Assembly (NCBI GenBank): GCA_964342805.1
Contig: CAYFHQ010000001.1
Location: forward strand, 1 to 64,000
Length of the DNA: 64,000 nucleotides
Source: CAYFHQ01 sp964342805
GTDB lineage: Bacteria; Bacillota; Clostridia; Peptostreptococcales; Acidaminobacteraceae
Direction: 5' to 3'
Numbering within the stretch: the stretch's first letter is position 1; every line of letters begins with the position of its first letter. Below the pieces are notes generated by a model. It saw only the letters and a program-made list of their open reading frames with translations, was not told where the DNA came from and ran no database searches. Shown here piece after piece: positions 8,089 to 16,173 of the stretch. A program made the position numbers and the translations under genes.

Positions 8089-9518
8089 GTTAATACCCAC
8101 CAATTTCTCCCGTCTTGGGCGATTAACTCGTCAGCAGCCTGGGGTCCCCAAGACCCCTTTTCATAGTCCTGGACCCAGTCTTCCCGGTCCTCACAGTGCT
8201 TGGAGATCTGGTCGATAAAGAGCCAAGAAGCCTCCACCTCCGCCCAGGAGGTGAAGCGGGCAGGGTCCCCCTTCATGGCATCGAACAAGAGACTCTCGTA
8301 GGCCTCGGGGGTGTTGTATGAGGTTTCACAGGTCTGGCAAAAGTCCATGACCACCTCCCGGACTGCATTGGTGTTGCCAGGTTCTTTGACATTAAAACGA
8401 AACTCCACCCCCTCCATGGGCTGGATTTTGATGATCAAGCGATTGGGCACGTTGGGCCGGTCGCCGTCACACTCCCCAGTGGACTTGAACTCCACCACTG
8501 CATAGGCCTCCTTGCGGGCCAGTTCCTTGCCCGTTCGCAGGTAAATGGGGACGCCCGCCATGTCCGGTGTGTCCACCTCCAACTTCATGGCCACAAAGGT
8601 CTCCGTCAGAGACCCGGGCTTAACATCCGCTTCTTGACCATAGCCCTCATACTGTCCCAGGACAACGGTCTTGTGGAGGTCCTCATGGTTGAGTTCCTTA
8701 AGGGCCCGCAAGACATCTACCTTGGCCTGGCGTATGCCCTCACTGTCCCCATGGTCAACCTCCATGGTGGCCAGGGCCACCACTTGTAGCAGATGGTTTT
8801 GCACCATGTCCCTCAGGGCCCCAGCGTGGTCATAATACCGTCCCCGGGTCCCAATCCCCATGTCCTCGGCCACGGTAATCTGGATATGGTCCAGGTGGGC
8901 CCCATGCCATAGGGTCTTAAATACATAGTTGGTCTTCCGAAGGACCATCATGTTTTGGGTCATTTCCTTACCCAGGTAGTGGTCAATCCGGTAGATGTCG
9001 GACTCCTGAAAAGCTTGACGAATGCGATCATTGAGTCCCCTAGCCGTTTCCAAGTCCCGACCAAAAGGCTTCTCGATCACCAACCGTCGCCAAGCCCCCT
9101 CATGGTCACTCTGGTGCATGCCATGGTCCTGGAGGGCAGCCACAATAGGAGCGAAAAAACGTGCCGCTGTGGCCAGGTAGTAAAGGCGGGGGCCGTCATT
9201 GTCCAGGCGCTGGAGCGCATCTTTTAAGGCTTGAAAGGCCTTGGGGTCTGTAAAGTCCATGGCCTTGTAATGGACCCGGTCAATGAAGGTTTCCCAGTCC
9301 CCTTGCGAAAAAGGAACCTTGATAAAGGTCTCCACCCCCTGGCGGACGTAGGCCAGGAAGTCCTTGCGATTGTCAAACTTGCGACCCACGGCAAAGAGCT
9401 GAAATTCCTCTTCTAATTGGCCCTTGCTATGGAGCTGGAATAGGGCTGGATAAAGCTTACGCCAGGCCAGGTCTCCAGTACTGCCAAAGAGGACCAGGGT
9501 GCACTTATTTCCGTTCAA
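8085..9518 (-). CDS. zwf: Glucose-6-phosphate 1-dehydrogenase
   Basis: Oxidises glucose 6-phosphate to 6-phosphogluconolactone and makes NADPH in the oxidative pentose phosphate pathway. It has the N-terminal coenzyme motif LFGSTGDLAWRKL and the active-site signature RIDHYLGKE. I chose an in-frame TTG start at 9518 because a GGAGGT ribosome site lies 7 bases before it and the resulting N-terminus (MNGNKCTLVLFGSTGDLA) matches the family; an ATG at 9539 and a GTG at 9521 are alternatives. It overlaps the end of gnd by 14 bases and the cyclase start by 4, so gnd, zwf and cyclase are coupled. The 6-phosphogluconolactonase gene is not in the window. Confidence 0.95.
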   Translation of the reverse strand: MNGNKCTLVLFGSTGDLAWRKLYPALFQLHSKGQLEEEFQLFAVGRKFDNRKDFLAYVRQGVETFIKVPFSQGDWETFIDRVHYKAMDFTDPKAFQALKDALQRLDNDGPRLYYLATAARFFAPIVAALQDHGMHQSDHEGAWRRLVIEKPFGRDLETARGLNDRIRQAFQESDIYRIDHYLGKEMTQNMMVLRKTNYVFKTLWHGAHLDHIQITVAEDMGIGTRGRYYDHAGALRDMVQNHLLQVVALATMEVDHGDSEGIRQAKVDVLRALKELNHEDLHKTVVLGQYEGYGQEADVKPGSLTETFVAMKLEVDTPDMAGVPIYLRTGKELARKEAYAVVEFKSTGECDGDRPNVPNRLIIKIQPMEGVEFRFNVKEPGNTNAVREVVMDFCQTCETSYNTPEAYESLLFDAMKGDPARFTSWAEVEASWLFIDQISKHCEDREDWVQDYEKGSWGPQAADELIAQDGRNWWVLT

Positions 9519-10404
9519 CACCGTGACCTCCAAACTCATTTCGCAGGGCGGCAATCAGCTTGTTGCTGAAGGTGTCCGTCTGCCAGGACCGATAGCGGGC
9601 AAAGAGGGCGTCGGCTATGGTTGGTACGGGAACTTGTAACCGCAGTGCCTCTTCCAGGGTCCACAAGCCCTCACCTGAAGATGCGACCTTACCGGCAATG
9701 TCTTCTAAACCTTGGTCTTTTGCCAGGGCATGGTGGGCCATAGTCATGAGGTAACCCTCAATAATCGATCCATTGTCCCAGACCTGGGCTACCGCTTCAT
9801 TGTTGAGGTCAAAGGGGCCTGCTTGGAGGATTTCGAAACCCTCGCCTATGGCCTGCATCATGGCATATTCAATGCCGTTGTGGACCATTTTTACATAGTG
9901 GCCTGCCCCGGTGGGACCCATGTGGGCTACGCCCTTTTCTACACATAGGGCCTCAAAGACAGGGGCCAGTTTGCCATAAACACTGGCAGGTCCACCAACC
10001 ATCATGCAGGCACCATGACGGGCGCCGGCTGTGCCGCCACTGGTTCCCACGTCCATATAGTGGATGCCTTCTGACTCCAATTGTTGACCCCGACGTAGGG
10101 TGTCCTTGTAGTTGGAGTTGCCACCGTCAATGACAATGTCCCCGGCCTCCAAGTGGGGCAACATGGCCTGGATGAGACCATCCACTGCCTCCCCAGCGGG
10201 GACCATCATCCACAGGACCCGGGGAGCCTTTAGGCCGCCAATGAGCTCCTCCAAGGAGTAGGCCACATTGACGCCGTCCTTTTGGATCTTGTCGATCTTG
10301 TGGGCCGACCGGTTGAAGGCGGTCACATCCACATGGTGGTCCCGCATGTTTAGGGCCAGGTTATAGCCCATTTTTCCCAAACCAATTAAACCAATATTCA
10401 ACAT
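9505..10404 (-). CDS. gnd: 6-phosphogluconate dehydrogenase, short type
   Basis: Oxidative decarboxylation of 6-phosphogluconate to ribulose 5-phosphate. At about 299 residues this is the short class (GntZ/YqeC type, often NAD-linked), not the 470-residue Gnd. The Rossmann motif GLIGLGKMG is at the N-terminus, followed by the DGGNSNYKD substrate loop and GAGHYVKMVHNGIEY with the catalytic Lys. The start is taken at the ATG 6 bases after AGGAGG, 10 codons inside the longest frame. With zwf it forms the oxidative pentose phosphate branch. Cofactor preference is inferred from family length only. Confidence 0.92.
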   Translation of the reverse strand: MLNIGLIGLGKMGYNLALNMRDHHVDVTAFNRSAHKIDKIQKDGVNVAYSLEELIGGLKAPRVLWMMVPAGEAVDGLIQAMLPHLEAGDIVIDGGNSNYKDTLRRGQQLESEGIHYMDVGTSGGTAGARHGACMMVGGPASVYGKLAPVFEALCVEKGVAHMGPTGAGHYVKMVHNGIEYAMMQAIGEGFEILQAGPFDLNNEAVAQVWDNGSIIEGYLMTMAHHALAKDQGLEDIAGKVASSGEGLWTLEEALRLQVPVPTIADALFARYRSWQTDTFSNKLIAALRNEFGGHGVERK

Positions 10405-10467
10405 AAAACGCCTCCTGACTTTTCCATGCTTCATACATACCCATCAAGGGGGCAAAGCTACGGAAAA

Positions 10468-11511
10468 TCAGGAGACGTCCATATAAGGTGCCATCCGTTC
10501 CAGCACCAAGTCTGCAGTTAGTTTGTCATCATAGAGGAATTCCACCATGGGAATGTCCAGGGCCTTACATAACTTCTTCTTTTTCTTGTCCCTGGCTTGA
10601 ACCTTGGCCAAGCCCTTGTTGCCGCCCCAGTGCTTGAGGGGCTTATAGTGCTGGATACCCTGGTACTCAATACCAATGTTGACTCCATGGATAAAGATAT
10701 CCAGTTCTAGGCCTTCCAACCACTTGGGCCGGTAGTGGCGACTCATTTCCAGGTCAGGATAAGCCTCTTGCAATAAATGATAGAGGGTGGTCTCTTCCAC
10801 CCACCGGTCTCCGATGGCCCGGACACCCAGCCGTTTTCGTATGGCATTTTCGATGGCCTTGTGACCGTCGGCATGGTGTTTATTGAGGGTGGTGCGCATC
10901 TCGTCAATGAAATTGACAGGATATTGGGGGTCCCAAATTCTAGGAGTCCCAGGGGTCCACTGGCGGTCGTGGTCCTCTAGCCAGGCCTGGATGTCTTCAG
11001 TAAACAGGCCAGAACAGCCTTCTGACTCCTGGATTTCCTTGGTCAGGCTAGCATAGGACACGGCAATCCACTCCAAGACATCCGGGTGGCCCTGGCCGGG
11101 CAGGTACCTAAAGGAATGGGGGACTACACCCATGGCGAAGTAGTGTTGGTTGATGTACCAGCCCCACTCCTGCTTAAACCGGGTCCCTTCCCGCTTGGTG
11201 CAAAAGGCCCTGGTCGGCTTGACCTTGAGACAGGCATGGCAACACTTTTCCTTGTAAACAAGGGCCTTTTCAGCCTGGTCTTGGGACCGAAAGGGTTCCG
11301 GGAAAAAATAGGGGTCAAAAAGGCGGTTGTCGTCCGCTGACCCGCCTTCAAAGGGCAAGACCTGGTGTCGGAGGGCCATATAATGGTCGATCCCCTCCTC
11401 CATGCAGGTGCAAAAGGCTGGTTGTTGGTCAGGTGTTTCTGCAAATTGGATAAAGCCCTCAGGTGAGTAGTAGACATAGGGGGCTGGGAGGCCGGCTTCA
11501 TACACCCACAT
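10468..11511 (-). CDS. Nuclease-like protein, Cys-rich N-terminal part and PD-(D/E)XK-like C-terminal domain
   Basis: 347 residues of uncertain function. The C-terminal domain (about residues 255-345) has the pattern LELDIFIHG, then IGIEYQGIQHY, then QARDKKKKKLC. This resembles the endonuclease-like domains of Vsr/PD-(D/E)XK type seen in zinc-ribbon proteins: an acidic strand, a Glu-x-Gln strand and a following basic helix. The first 120 residues hold CTC and CCHAC cysteine groups that could bind zinc. Its ATG lies inside the last codons of the Sir2 gene (14-base overlap), so the two are translated together. DNA or RNA cleavage is inferred, not shown. Confidence 0.65.
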   Translation of the reverse strand: MWVYEAGLPAPYVYYSPEGFIQFAETPDQQPAFCTCMEEGIDHYMALRHQVLPFEGGSADDNRLFDPYFFPEPFRSQDQAEKALVYKEKCCHACLKVKPTRAFCTKREGTRFKQEWGWYINQHYFAMGVVPHSFRYLPGQGHPDVLEWIAVSYASLTKEIQESEGCSGLFTEDIQAWLEDHDRQWTPGTPRIWDPQYPVNFIDEMRTTLNKHHADGHKAIENAIRKRLGVRAIGDRWVEETTLYHLLQEAYPDLEMSRHYRPKWLEGLELDIFIHGVNIGIEYQGIQHYKPLKHWGGNKGLAKVQARDKKKKKLCKALDIPMVEFLYDDKLTADLVLERMAPYMDVS

Positions 11512-12235
11512 GGGTCATGACCTCCTCTAGAAATGCCCCAATGGGCTGACGGAAGACCAGGCCGGCTTTTTTGTCTGCCCGGGTCTGGTCCTTGTTGATC
11601 AGGACCAGGTGGTCGCCGTCAAAGTATCGGAGAAGACCGGCTGCTGGATAGACAATGAGGGAGGTTCCCCCCACGATCAGCATGTCGGCCTGGAGAATAT
11701 GGTTGATGGCCGCTTGTAAAACGTCCTGGTCCAGCCCCTCTTGGTAGAGGACCACGTCTGGCCGGACAATGCCATTGCAGGCCGGGCACTTGGGTGCTAT
11801 TCCATGGAGGGCCAGGGTTTCTTTTAGGTTGTAACGCTTGCCGCAGGATATGCAGTAGTTGCGGTGGACACTTCCGTGGAGTTCAATGACTTCCTGGCTT
11901 CCTGCTGCCTGGTGGAGGCCGTCAATATTTTGGGTGATGACTGCCTTGACCTTTCCCATGGCTTCCAGCTGGGCCAGGGCCCTGTGGGCACCATTGGGCT
12001 TGGCATTGGGATAAAGCAAGTTCTGTCTATAGTAGGCAAAAAACTGCTGGGGATTGGCATTAAAGAACTTTTTGCTGAGCATGGTCTCAGGGGGATGGGG
12101 CCAGTCCTGATTTTTTTGGTAGAGGCCGTCTGCCGTTCTGAAATCGGGAATTTGGCTCTCTGTGGAGGTACCTGCACCCCCGAAGAATACGATATACTGA
12201 CTGTCTTTGATTTGCTGTACAAATTGATCCATCAT
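11498..12235 (-). CDS. Sir2 family NAD-dependent protein deacylase
   Basis: Sirtuin of about 245 residues removing acyl groups from protein lysines with NAD. The NAD pocket appears as GAGTSTES followed by IPDFR, the ribose-binding motif as TQNIDGLHQAAG, the catalytic His in ELHGS, and a structural zinc site as CISC and CPAC pairs. The canonical GAGxSxxSGIPDFR reads Q in place of the first Gly of GIPDFR, a tolerated-looking change. The start is set by GGAGG 5 bases before ATG at 12235 (a second ATG follows directly), not the longer frame. It is coupled to the nuclease-like gene. Confidence 0.9.
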   Translation of the reverse strand: MMDQFVQQIKDSQYIVFFGGAGTSTESQIPDFRTADGLYQKNQDWPHPPETMLSKKFFNANPQQFFAYYRQNLLYPNAKPNGAHRALAQLEAMGKVKAVITQNIDGLHQAAGSQEVIELHGSVHRNYCISCGKRYNLKETLALHGIAPKCPACNGIVRPDVVLYQEGLDQDVLQAAINHILQADMLIVGGTSLIVYPAAGLLRYFDGDHLVLINKDQTRADKKAGLVFRQPIGAFLEEVMTHVGV

Positions 12236-12281
12236 AGGGTCCTCCAAAGGCTTCATATGTCCCATTATACAGGATTTTGCA

Positions 12282-12325
12282 TGAAAAAGCGGTAGGTTGG
12301 AACAATCCATGTTCTCCTACCGCTT
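12282..12325 (-). terminator. Terminator after the PAS-GGDEF gene
   Basis: Perfect inverted repeat AAGCGGTAGG/CCTACCGCTT with a 19-base loop, followed on the minus strand by a T run. It lies between the GGDEF stop and the sirtuin start. A -10-like TATAAT (12269-12264) for the sirtuin operon lies just beyond it. Confidence 0.8.
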
Positions 12326-12357
12326 AGGTTACTTATTGATTTTTTGCTTTGAGTCGT

Positions 12358-13533
12358 CTATATACTCTGGACCTTGGGCACTTGCGTAACTTCCACCTTG
12401 GCGAAGACCCCATTTTTCATTTCGTACATGCGGCTATCCGCCAAGACAAAGGTCTGGTCCAAGTCGCCTGCCTTTTCTGAGGAATGGGCATAACCAATGG
12501 ACACATTTTGCTCGTAGGAACAGGCTGGTTTTTCTATGGATTTGACCTTTTGCTCTATGGTTTCACTTAATTGTTCAAGAAAACCTAAATGGTCCGTGTC
12601 CACCATGATCACAAACTCGTCTCCCCCATAGCGGAAGAGTTCTCCATTAGCCAGAGTGCAAATATCGTGGAGTTGGGTGGCGATGGACCGGATGTAGCGG
12701 TCGCCTTCGTCATGGCCAAAGTGGTCATTGACCTCTTTGAGTTTGTCTATATCACAAACGATGATCCCCGTTGCCAGGCCTTGACGGTCCACCTTGGCCT
12801 GCTCAAAGGCCCTGCGGTTGCCTGCCTGGGTCAAAGTGTCCAGCTTACTCATGACTTCCAGCTCCCTCTGTCGGGCAATTTGCTGGGTCACGTTACGGCA
12901 GGCGCCTTCAATTCCCCGAAAGATCCCCTCGCTATCATAAACGGGAGAAACCCGGTCTTCTAGCCAGACGTAGTCACCAGTTTTGTTTAGAAAACGGCTA
13001 CGGATAGGCATCTGATAGTCTGCCTCCCCTAACATTTTTTTATAGGTAATCTCCAGGTCATCTGGATGACAGATATCAAACATAAAACTTGAGTTTCCAT
13101 AAAACTCACTGGGTTTATAGCCCAGCTCCTTGACCACGGCAGGGCTCACATACTCAAAACGGAATTCTGGATGGGTCCTAAATGAGTACAAAATGTCTTT
13201 GGCGTTTTGTAGAATACACTGGAGGCTGGCCTGTTCTCTTATGTGGCGGGTGACGTCGATCAACCTGAGTTCGATCATGCCGTCCTCCCTGGAAAGGCCT
13301 CTACCTACCAGTTCTCTACCCATGGAACATCCACGGGTCTGACATTCCACATCACAGACTACTTCTGTTTTTGCCCGTAGCAAAATAAGTGGCCTGGCGT
13401 CGAAGTACTCACTGAAATTGCTCCCAATGAGGTTGGTGGCTTCAATGCCGGTCACTCTTCTGGCGTTCTCTGACGCTGCCAATATTTCATTATCGCTTCC
13501 AATTCGAAGCTTTACTTCCAAGGATAGATCCAT
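12358..13533 (-). CDS. Diguanylate cyclase with tandem PAS domains
   Basis: Makes the second messenger cyclic di-GMP from two GTP. About 391 residues, no membrane segment: an N-terminal PAS (residues about 5-100), a second PAS/PAC (about 105-225, with KTGDYVWLEDRVSPVYD as the PAC part) and a C-terminal GGDEF domain with an intact YGGDEFVIM active site near residue 320. No RxxD inhibitory site was found upstream of the motif. An AGGAG site sets the start 14 codons inside the longest frame. It is probably a cytosolic sensor; the ligand is unknown. Confidence 0.9.
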   Translation of the reverse strand: MDLSLEVKLRIGSDNEILAASENARRVTGIEATNLIGSNFSEYFDARPLILLRAKTEVVCDVECQTRGCSMGRELVGRGLSREDGMIELRLIDVTRHIREQASLQCILQNAKDILYSFRTHPEFRFEYVSPAVVKELGYKPSEFYGNSSFMFDICHPDDLEITYKKMLGEADYQMPIRSRFLNKTGDYVWLEDRVSPVYDSEGIFRGIEGACRNVTQQIARQRELEVMSKLDTLTQAGNRRAFEQAKVDRQGLATGIIVCDIDKLKEVNDHFGHDEGDRYIRSIATQLHDICTLANGELFRYGGDEFVIMVDTDHLGFLEQLSETIEQKVKSIEKPACSYEQNVSIGYAHSSEKAGDLDQTFVLADSRMYEMKNGVFAKVEVTQVPKVQSI

Positions 13534-13640
13534 TACCCGACTCCTGTAAAAGTTATATTGGCACTTCTTACCCATTTATTTCTACTTTACACATGCTTTT
13601 GTATTAGTTTATAAGGAATGGTCCCAAAATACACGGTACT

Positions 13641-14318
13641 TTAGGCTTTTTTTACATAGCGGTTTTGGTATTCAATCAAGCCATTCATTCGCAGGGTACA
13701 GGCCGGGCAATCACCACAACCATCTCCGATCACCCCATTGTAACAAGTGAGGGTTTCCTGGCGGACCAAGTCAAGGACCCCTAGGTCAGCTGCCATTTTC
13801 CAGGTGTCTGCCTTGTCGATCCACATGAGGGGGGTATGGATCACAAACTCGAAGTCCATGGACAAGTTCAAGGTCACATTGAGGGACTTGATAAAGACGT
13901 CCCGACAGTCCGGATAGCCGCTGAAATCACTCTGGGAAACCCCTGTAATGATATGGTGGGCATTCTTTTGCTTGGCCAGAACCCCTGCAAAAGTCAGGAA
14001 AAGTAGGTTCCGCCCGTCTACAAAACTGTTGGGGAGCTCTCCTTCTTCTGTTTCCTTGTCCACGTCCATGTCTGACCGGGTCAAAGAATTGGGCGCCAAT
14101 TGGTTGAGAAGGGCCATGTCTAGGATATGGTGCTCTACCCCTGCGTCCTTACAGATTTTTTTGGCACATTCCAGTTCGAGGACGTGTCTCTGGTTATAGT
14201 CAAAGGACACGGCAATGACCTCTTTGTAGCGGTCTAGGGCCCAGTAAAGGCAGGTGGTACTATCTTGACCCCCACTGAACACAACTACAGCGGTGTCATG
14301 GTTGATGACTTGATTCAT
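13641..14318 (-). CDS. queC: 7-cyano-7-deazaguanine (preQ0) synthase
   Basis: Converts 7-carboxy-7-deazaguanine to preQ0 using ATP and ammonia, the last step visible here before preQ0 reduction. It has the PP-loop FSGGQDSTT near the N-terminus and the C-terminal zinc-binding cysteines in GDGCGDCPAC with an upstream TCYNG. The start is the ATG preceded by AAGGGAG, two bases after the queE stop. It is the last gene of the riboswitch-led operon. No queF gene follows it, although queC, queD, queE and queF often cluster. Confidence 0.96.
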   Translation of the reverse strand: MNQVINHDTAVVVFSGGQDSTTCLYWALDRYKEVIAVSFDYNQRHVLELECAKKICKDAGVEHHILDMALLNQLAPNSLTRSDMDVDKETEEGELPNSFVDGRNLLFLTFAGVLAKQKNAHHIITGVSQSDFSGYPDCRDVFIKSLNVTLNLSMDFEFVIHTPLMWIDKADTWKMAADLGVLDLVRQETLTCYNGVIGDGCGDCPACTLRMNGLIEYQNRYVKKA

Positions 14319-14320
14319 AT

Positions 14321-14986
14321 CTATACTCCCTTGGTCTCTGGACTCCAAATGTACTTGTGCATTTGTAGCTGCAATCGCACTTGGGTCAGGTTTTCTTCTT
14401 GCATAAAGGTGACAATATCAGCAGGCTGGATGTCCTGAAAGACGGTGGACAAGTAGACATTGGTCTTGGCGTCCAGGTCATAGGCTCTTATGAGTTCTAG
14501 GGCCCGTTCCATGTCCTCTCTCCTTCCAATAACAAACTTGAGGGTGTCCTTCTTGTCTAGAATATGGAGGTTTTCTAGAAGCATTTCTGTTTCCATACCA
14601 CTCCCTGGCAACTTCCAATCCATGGTGAAAGACGGTGGGTTAAAAATGGCATTGTGGTAGGGCAATAAAGACACGCTACCATTGGTCTCCACCTCCACAT
14701 GGAGGTCGGGACTGGCCATGAGGTAGACCAGGAGGTCCTGGACCCCTTCTTGTAACAAGGGTTCTCCCCCCGTCAGGGTCACATTTTTCACCCCTGTACC
14801 CTCAATATAGGTCAGGATGTCTTCCATGGACATCATTTGCGCCGGTGCCCCTTGGTCGTTGGCCCACATGGTGTCACACCAGGTGCAGGCCAGGTTACAT
14901 CCCCTAAAACGGATAAAGGCAGCCAATTCGCCTGCTTTCATCCCTTCTCCATTGATGCTTACGAACTTTTCTACAACTGGAAACAT
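14321..14986 (-). CDS. queE: 7-carboxy-7-deazaguanine synthase (radical SAM)
   Basis: Radical SAM enzyme contracting 6-carboxytetrahydropterin to 7-carboxy-7-deazaguanine. The cluster-binding CxxxCxxC is in RGCNLACTWCD (about residue 30 from the chosen start), with INGEGMKAGELAAFIRF before it and the LTGGEPLLQ strand after it, all typical of QueE. The GGAGG site lies 8 bases before this ATG; the longest frame would start 14 codons earlier inside queD. It is coupled between queD and queC. Confidence 0.96.
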   Translation of the reverse strand: MFPVVEKFVSINGEGMKAGELAAFIRFRGCNLACTWCDTMWANDQGAPAQMMSMEDILTYIEGTGVKNVTLTGGEPLLQEGVQDLLVYLMASPDLHVEVETNGSVSLLPYHNAIFNPPSFTMDWKLPGSGMETEMLLENLHILDKKDTLKFVIGRREDMERALELIRAYDLDAKTNVYLSTVFQDIQPADIVTFMQEENLTQVRLQLQMHKYIWSPETKGV

Positions 14987-14987
14987 C

Positions 14988-15410
14988 TTAGCAACCTCCG
15001 AAACTGGCACTGTTGTTTGGCGTTTCATATACTTCCACTTGAGCCAGCTGGTAGCCCTTCATTTCAAGGTGCTTGTAAAAATGGAAGGCAAACCGCTCTG
15101 CCGTTGGTCGAAAGGGAACAGAAATGATATTGAAGCCGTCCTCCTGTAGGCACTGGAGGGTCAGTGGGCGCAGGGTTCCCTCTTGGATAATCAAGCTATG
15201 GTCATAAGCGTCCACCATGGCCTTAACGTCCTTTTTCAGGGTGCCAAAATCCAGGATCATACCGTCTTCCTGGCCCCCTTCAATGAGGTTCTCGCTCTTT
15301 ATGGTAACCAGGACCCGCCAGCGGTGACCATGGATATGGCCACACTTGCCTTCATAACCCGCAAGGAAGTGGGCACTATCAAAGCTATGCTCTGTTTTTA
15401 GTTTATACAT
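14988..15410 (-). CDS. queD: 6-carboxy-5,6,7,8-tetrahydropterin synthase
   Basis: Makes 6-carboxytetrahydropterin from dihydroneopterin triphosphate, the entry step of the queuosine branch after GTP cyclohydrolase. 140 residues: zinc-binding histidines in FDSAHFL and HIHGHRW, the catalytic Cys in GKCGH, and a DHSLII stretch, all characteristic of QueD. The ATG overlaps the last codons of the upstream activase gene by 8 bases, so production is tied to the dehydratase-type pair. Confidence 0.95.
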   Translation of the reverse strand: MYKLKTEHSFDSAHFLAGYEGKCGHIHGHRWRVLVTIKSENLIEGGQEDGMILDFGTLKKDVKAMVDAYDHSLIIQEGTLRPLTLQCLQEDGFNIISVPFRPTAERFAFHFYKHLEMKGYQLAQVEVYETPNNSASFGGC

Positions 15411-16173
15411 GGTCTCTACCTTTCTTTCTACCGTATATGCAACACCCAATGGCACCATTGAACTGGGGACTTGCCACAGCTTCTACCATGGGATAGGATT
15501 CTTTCAAATAGCCTAAAATGGCCTGGTTCTTGGCCACGCCGCCGCTGACCACTAACTTCTGCCCTCTAAACTTGGTCAACATGGGCTTGAGTCTTTGGTA
15601 CATGGACCAATTGACCCCTGCACACAGGGAAGCCACACTTGCCCCCTCTGCAATTTTGCCAATCAGCTCAGACTCAGAAAATACCGCACAAGTGGCATTG
15701 AGCTCCACCGGGTCTTTGGAGTAGGTGGACAGGTCGTCCAAGGGCAGCTCCAAAACAGCAGCCATGTTTTCCAAGTAACGGCCGCAGGAGGCAGCACACT
15801 TTTCATTGAGGTCCAGGTCCGTCACAAGGCCCTTTTCCACTCGAATCACTTTCACGTCCTGACCACCAACGTCCAGGAGGATAAAGTCCTTGTCGCCGGT
15901 CTGGTGCATGGCCCCATAAGCATGGGCCTTGATCTCATTGATGGCCTCAAACCCCAAGAGGTTGGTATTGTTTCGACCATACCCTGTTGAAATCCCCAGG
16001 TCAAAGTCCTCTATACCCAGCTTGTCCAGTTGGACAACCACCTGGTCCTCCCAGGTGCAATAGTCCCTGTAGAAGGACATGGTGGAGTATTGGTCGGTGC
16101 GGACCAGACGGTCGTCTTCCCACACTGCTAGTTTCACTTCTCGACTGCCTAAGTCCAGTCCAACTATTCGCAT
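15403..16173 (-). CDS. BadF/HgdC-type ATPase: 2-hydroxyacyl-CoA dehydratase or double-cubane protein activase
   Basis: Homodimeric ATP-dependent electron-transfer protein of 256 residues with an actin-like ATPase fold. ATP-binding loops are seen in VGLDLGSREVKLAV and LLDVGGQDVKVI. The two cysteines that hold the inter-subunit [4Fe-4S] cluster in HgdC-type activases are present in EKCAASCGRYLEN and NATCAVFSESE; the first motif carries an extra Cys where Thr is usual (CAAGTGR in the family). The family fires single low-potential electrons into a partner dehydratase-type protein. The partner lies just upstream with a 10-base overlap. The operon context (preQ1 riboswitch, queDEC) points to queuosine synthesis instead of amino-acid fermentation. 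Confidence 0.88.
   Translation of the reverse strand: MRIVGLDLGSREVKLAVWEDDRLVRTDQYSTMSFYRDYCTWEDQVVVQLDKLGIEDFDLGISTGYGRNNTNLLGFEAINEIKAHAYGAMHQTGDKDFILLDVGGQDVKVIRVEKGLVTDLDLNEKCAASCGRYLENMAAVLELPLDDLSTYSKDPVELNATCAVFSESELIGKIAEGASVASLCAGVNWSMYQRLKPMLTKFRGQKLVVSGGVAKNQAILGYLKESYPMVEAVASPQFNGAIGCCIYGRKKGRDHV

Noticed and set aside
10468..12235. Calling the Sir2 and nuclease-like pair an anti-phage system
   Set aside because: The sirtuin has the housekeeping zinc-binding form and the neighbours are core metabolism; kept only as an open question.
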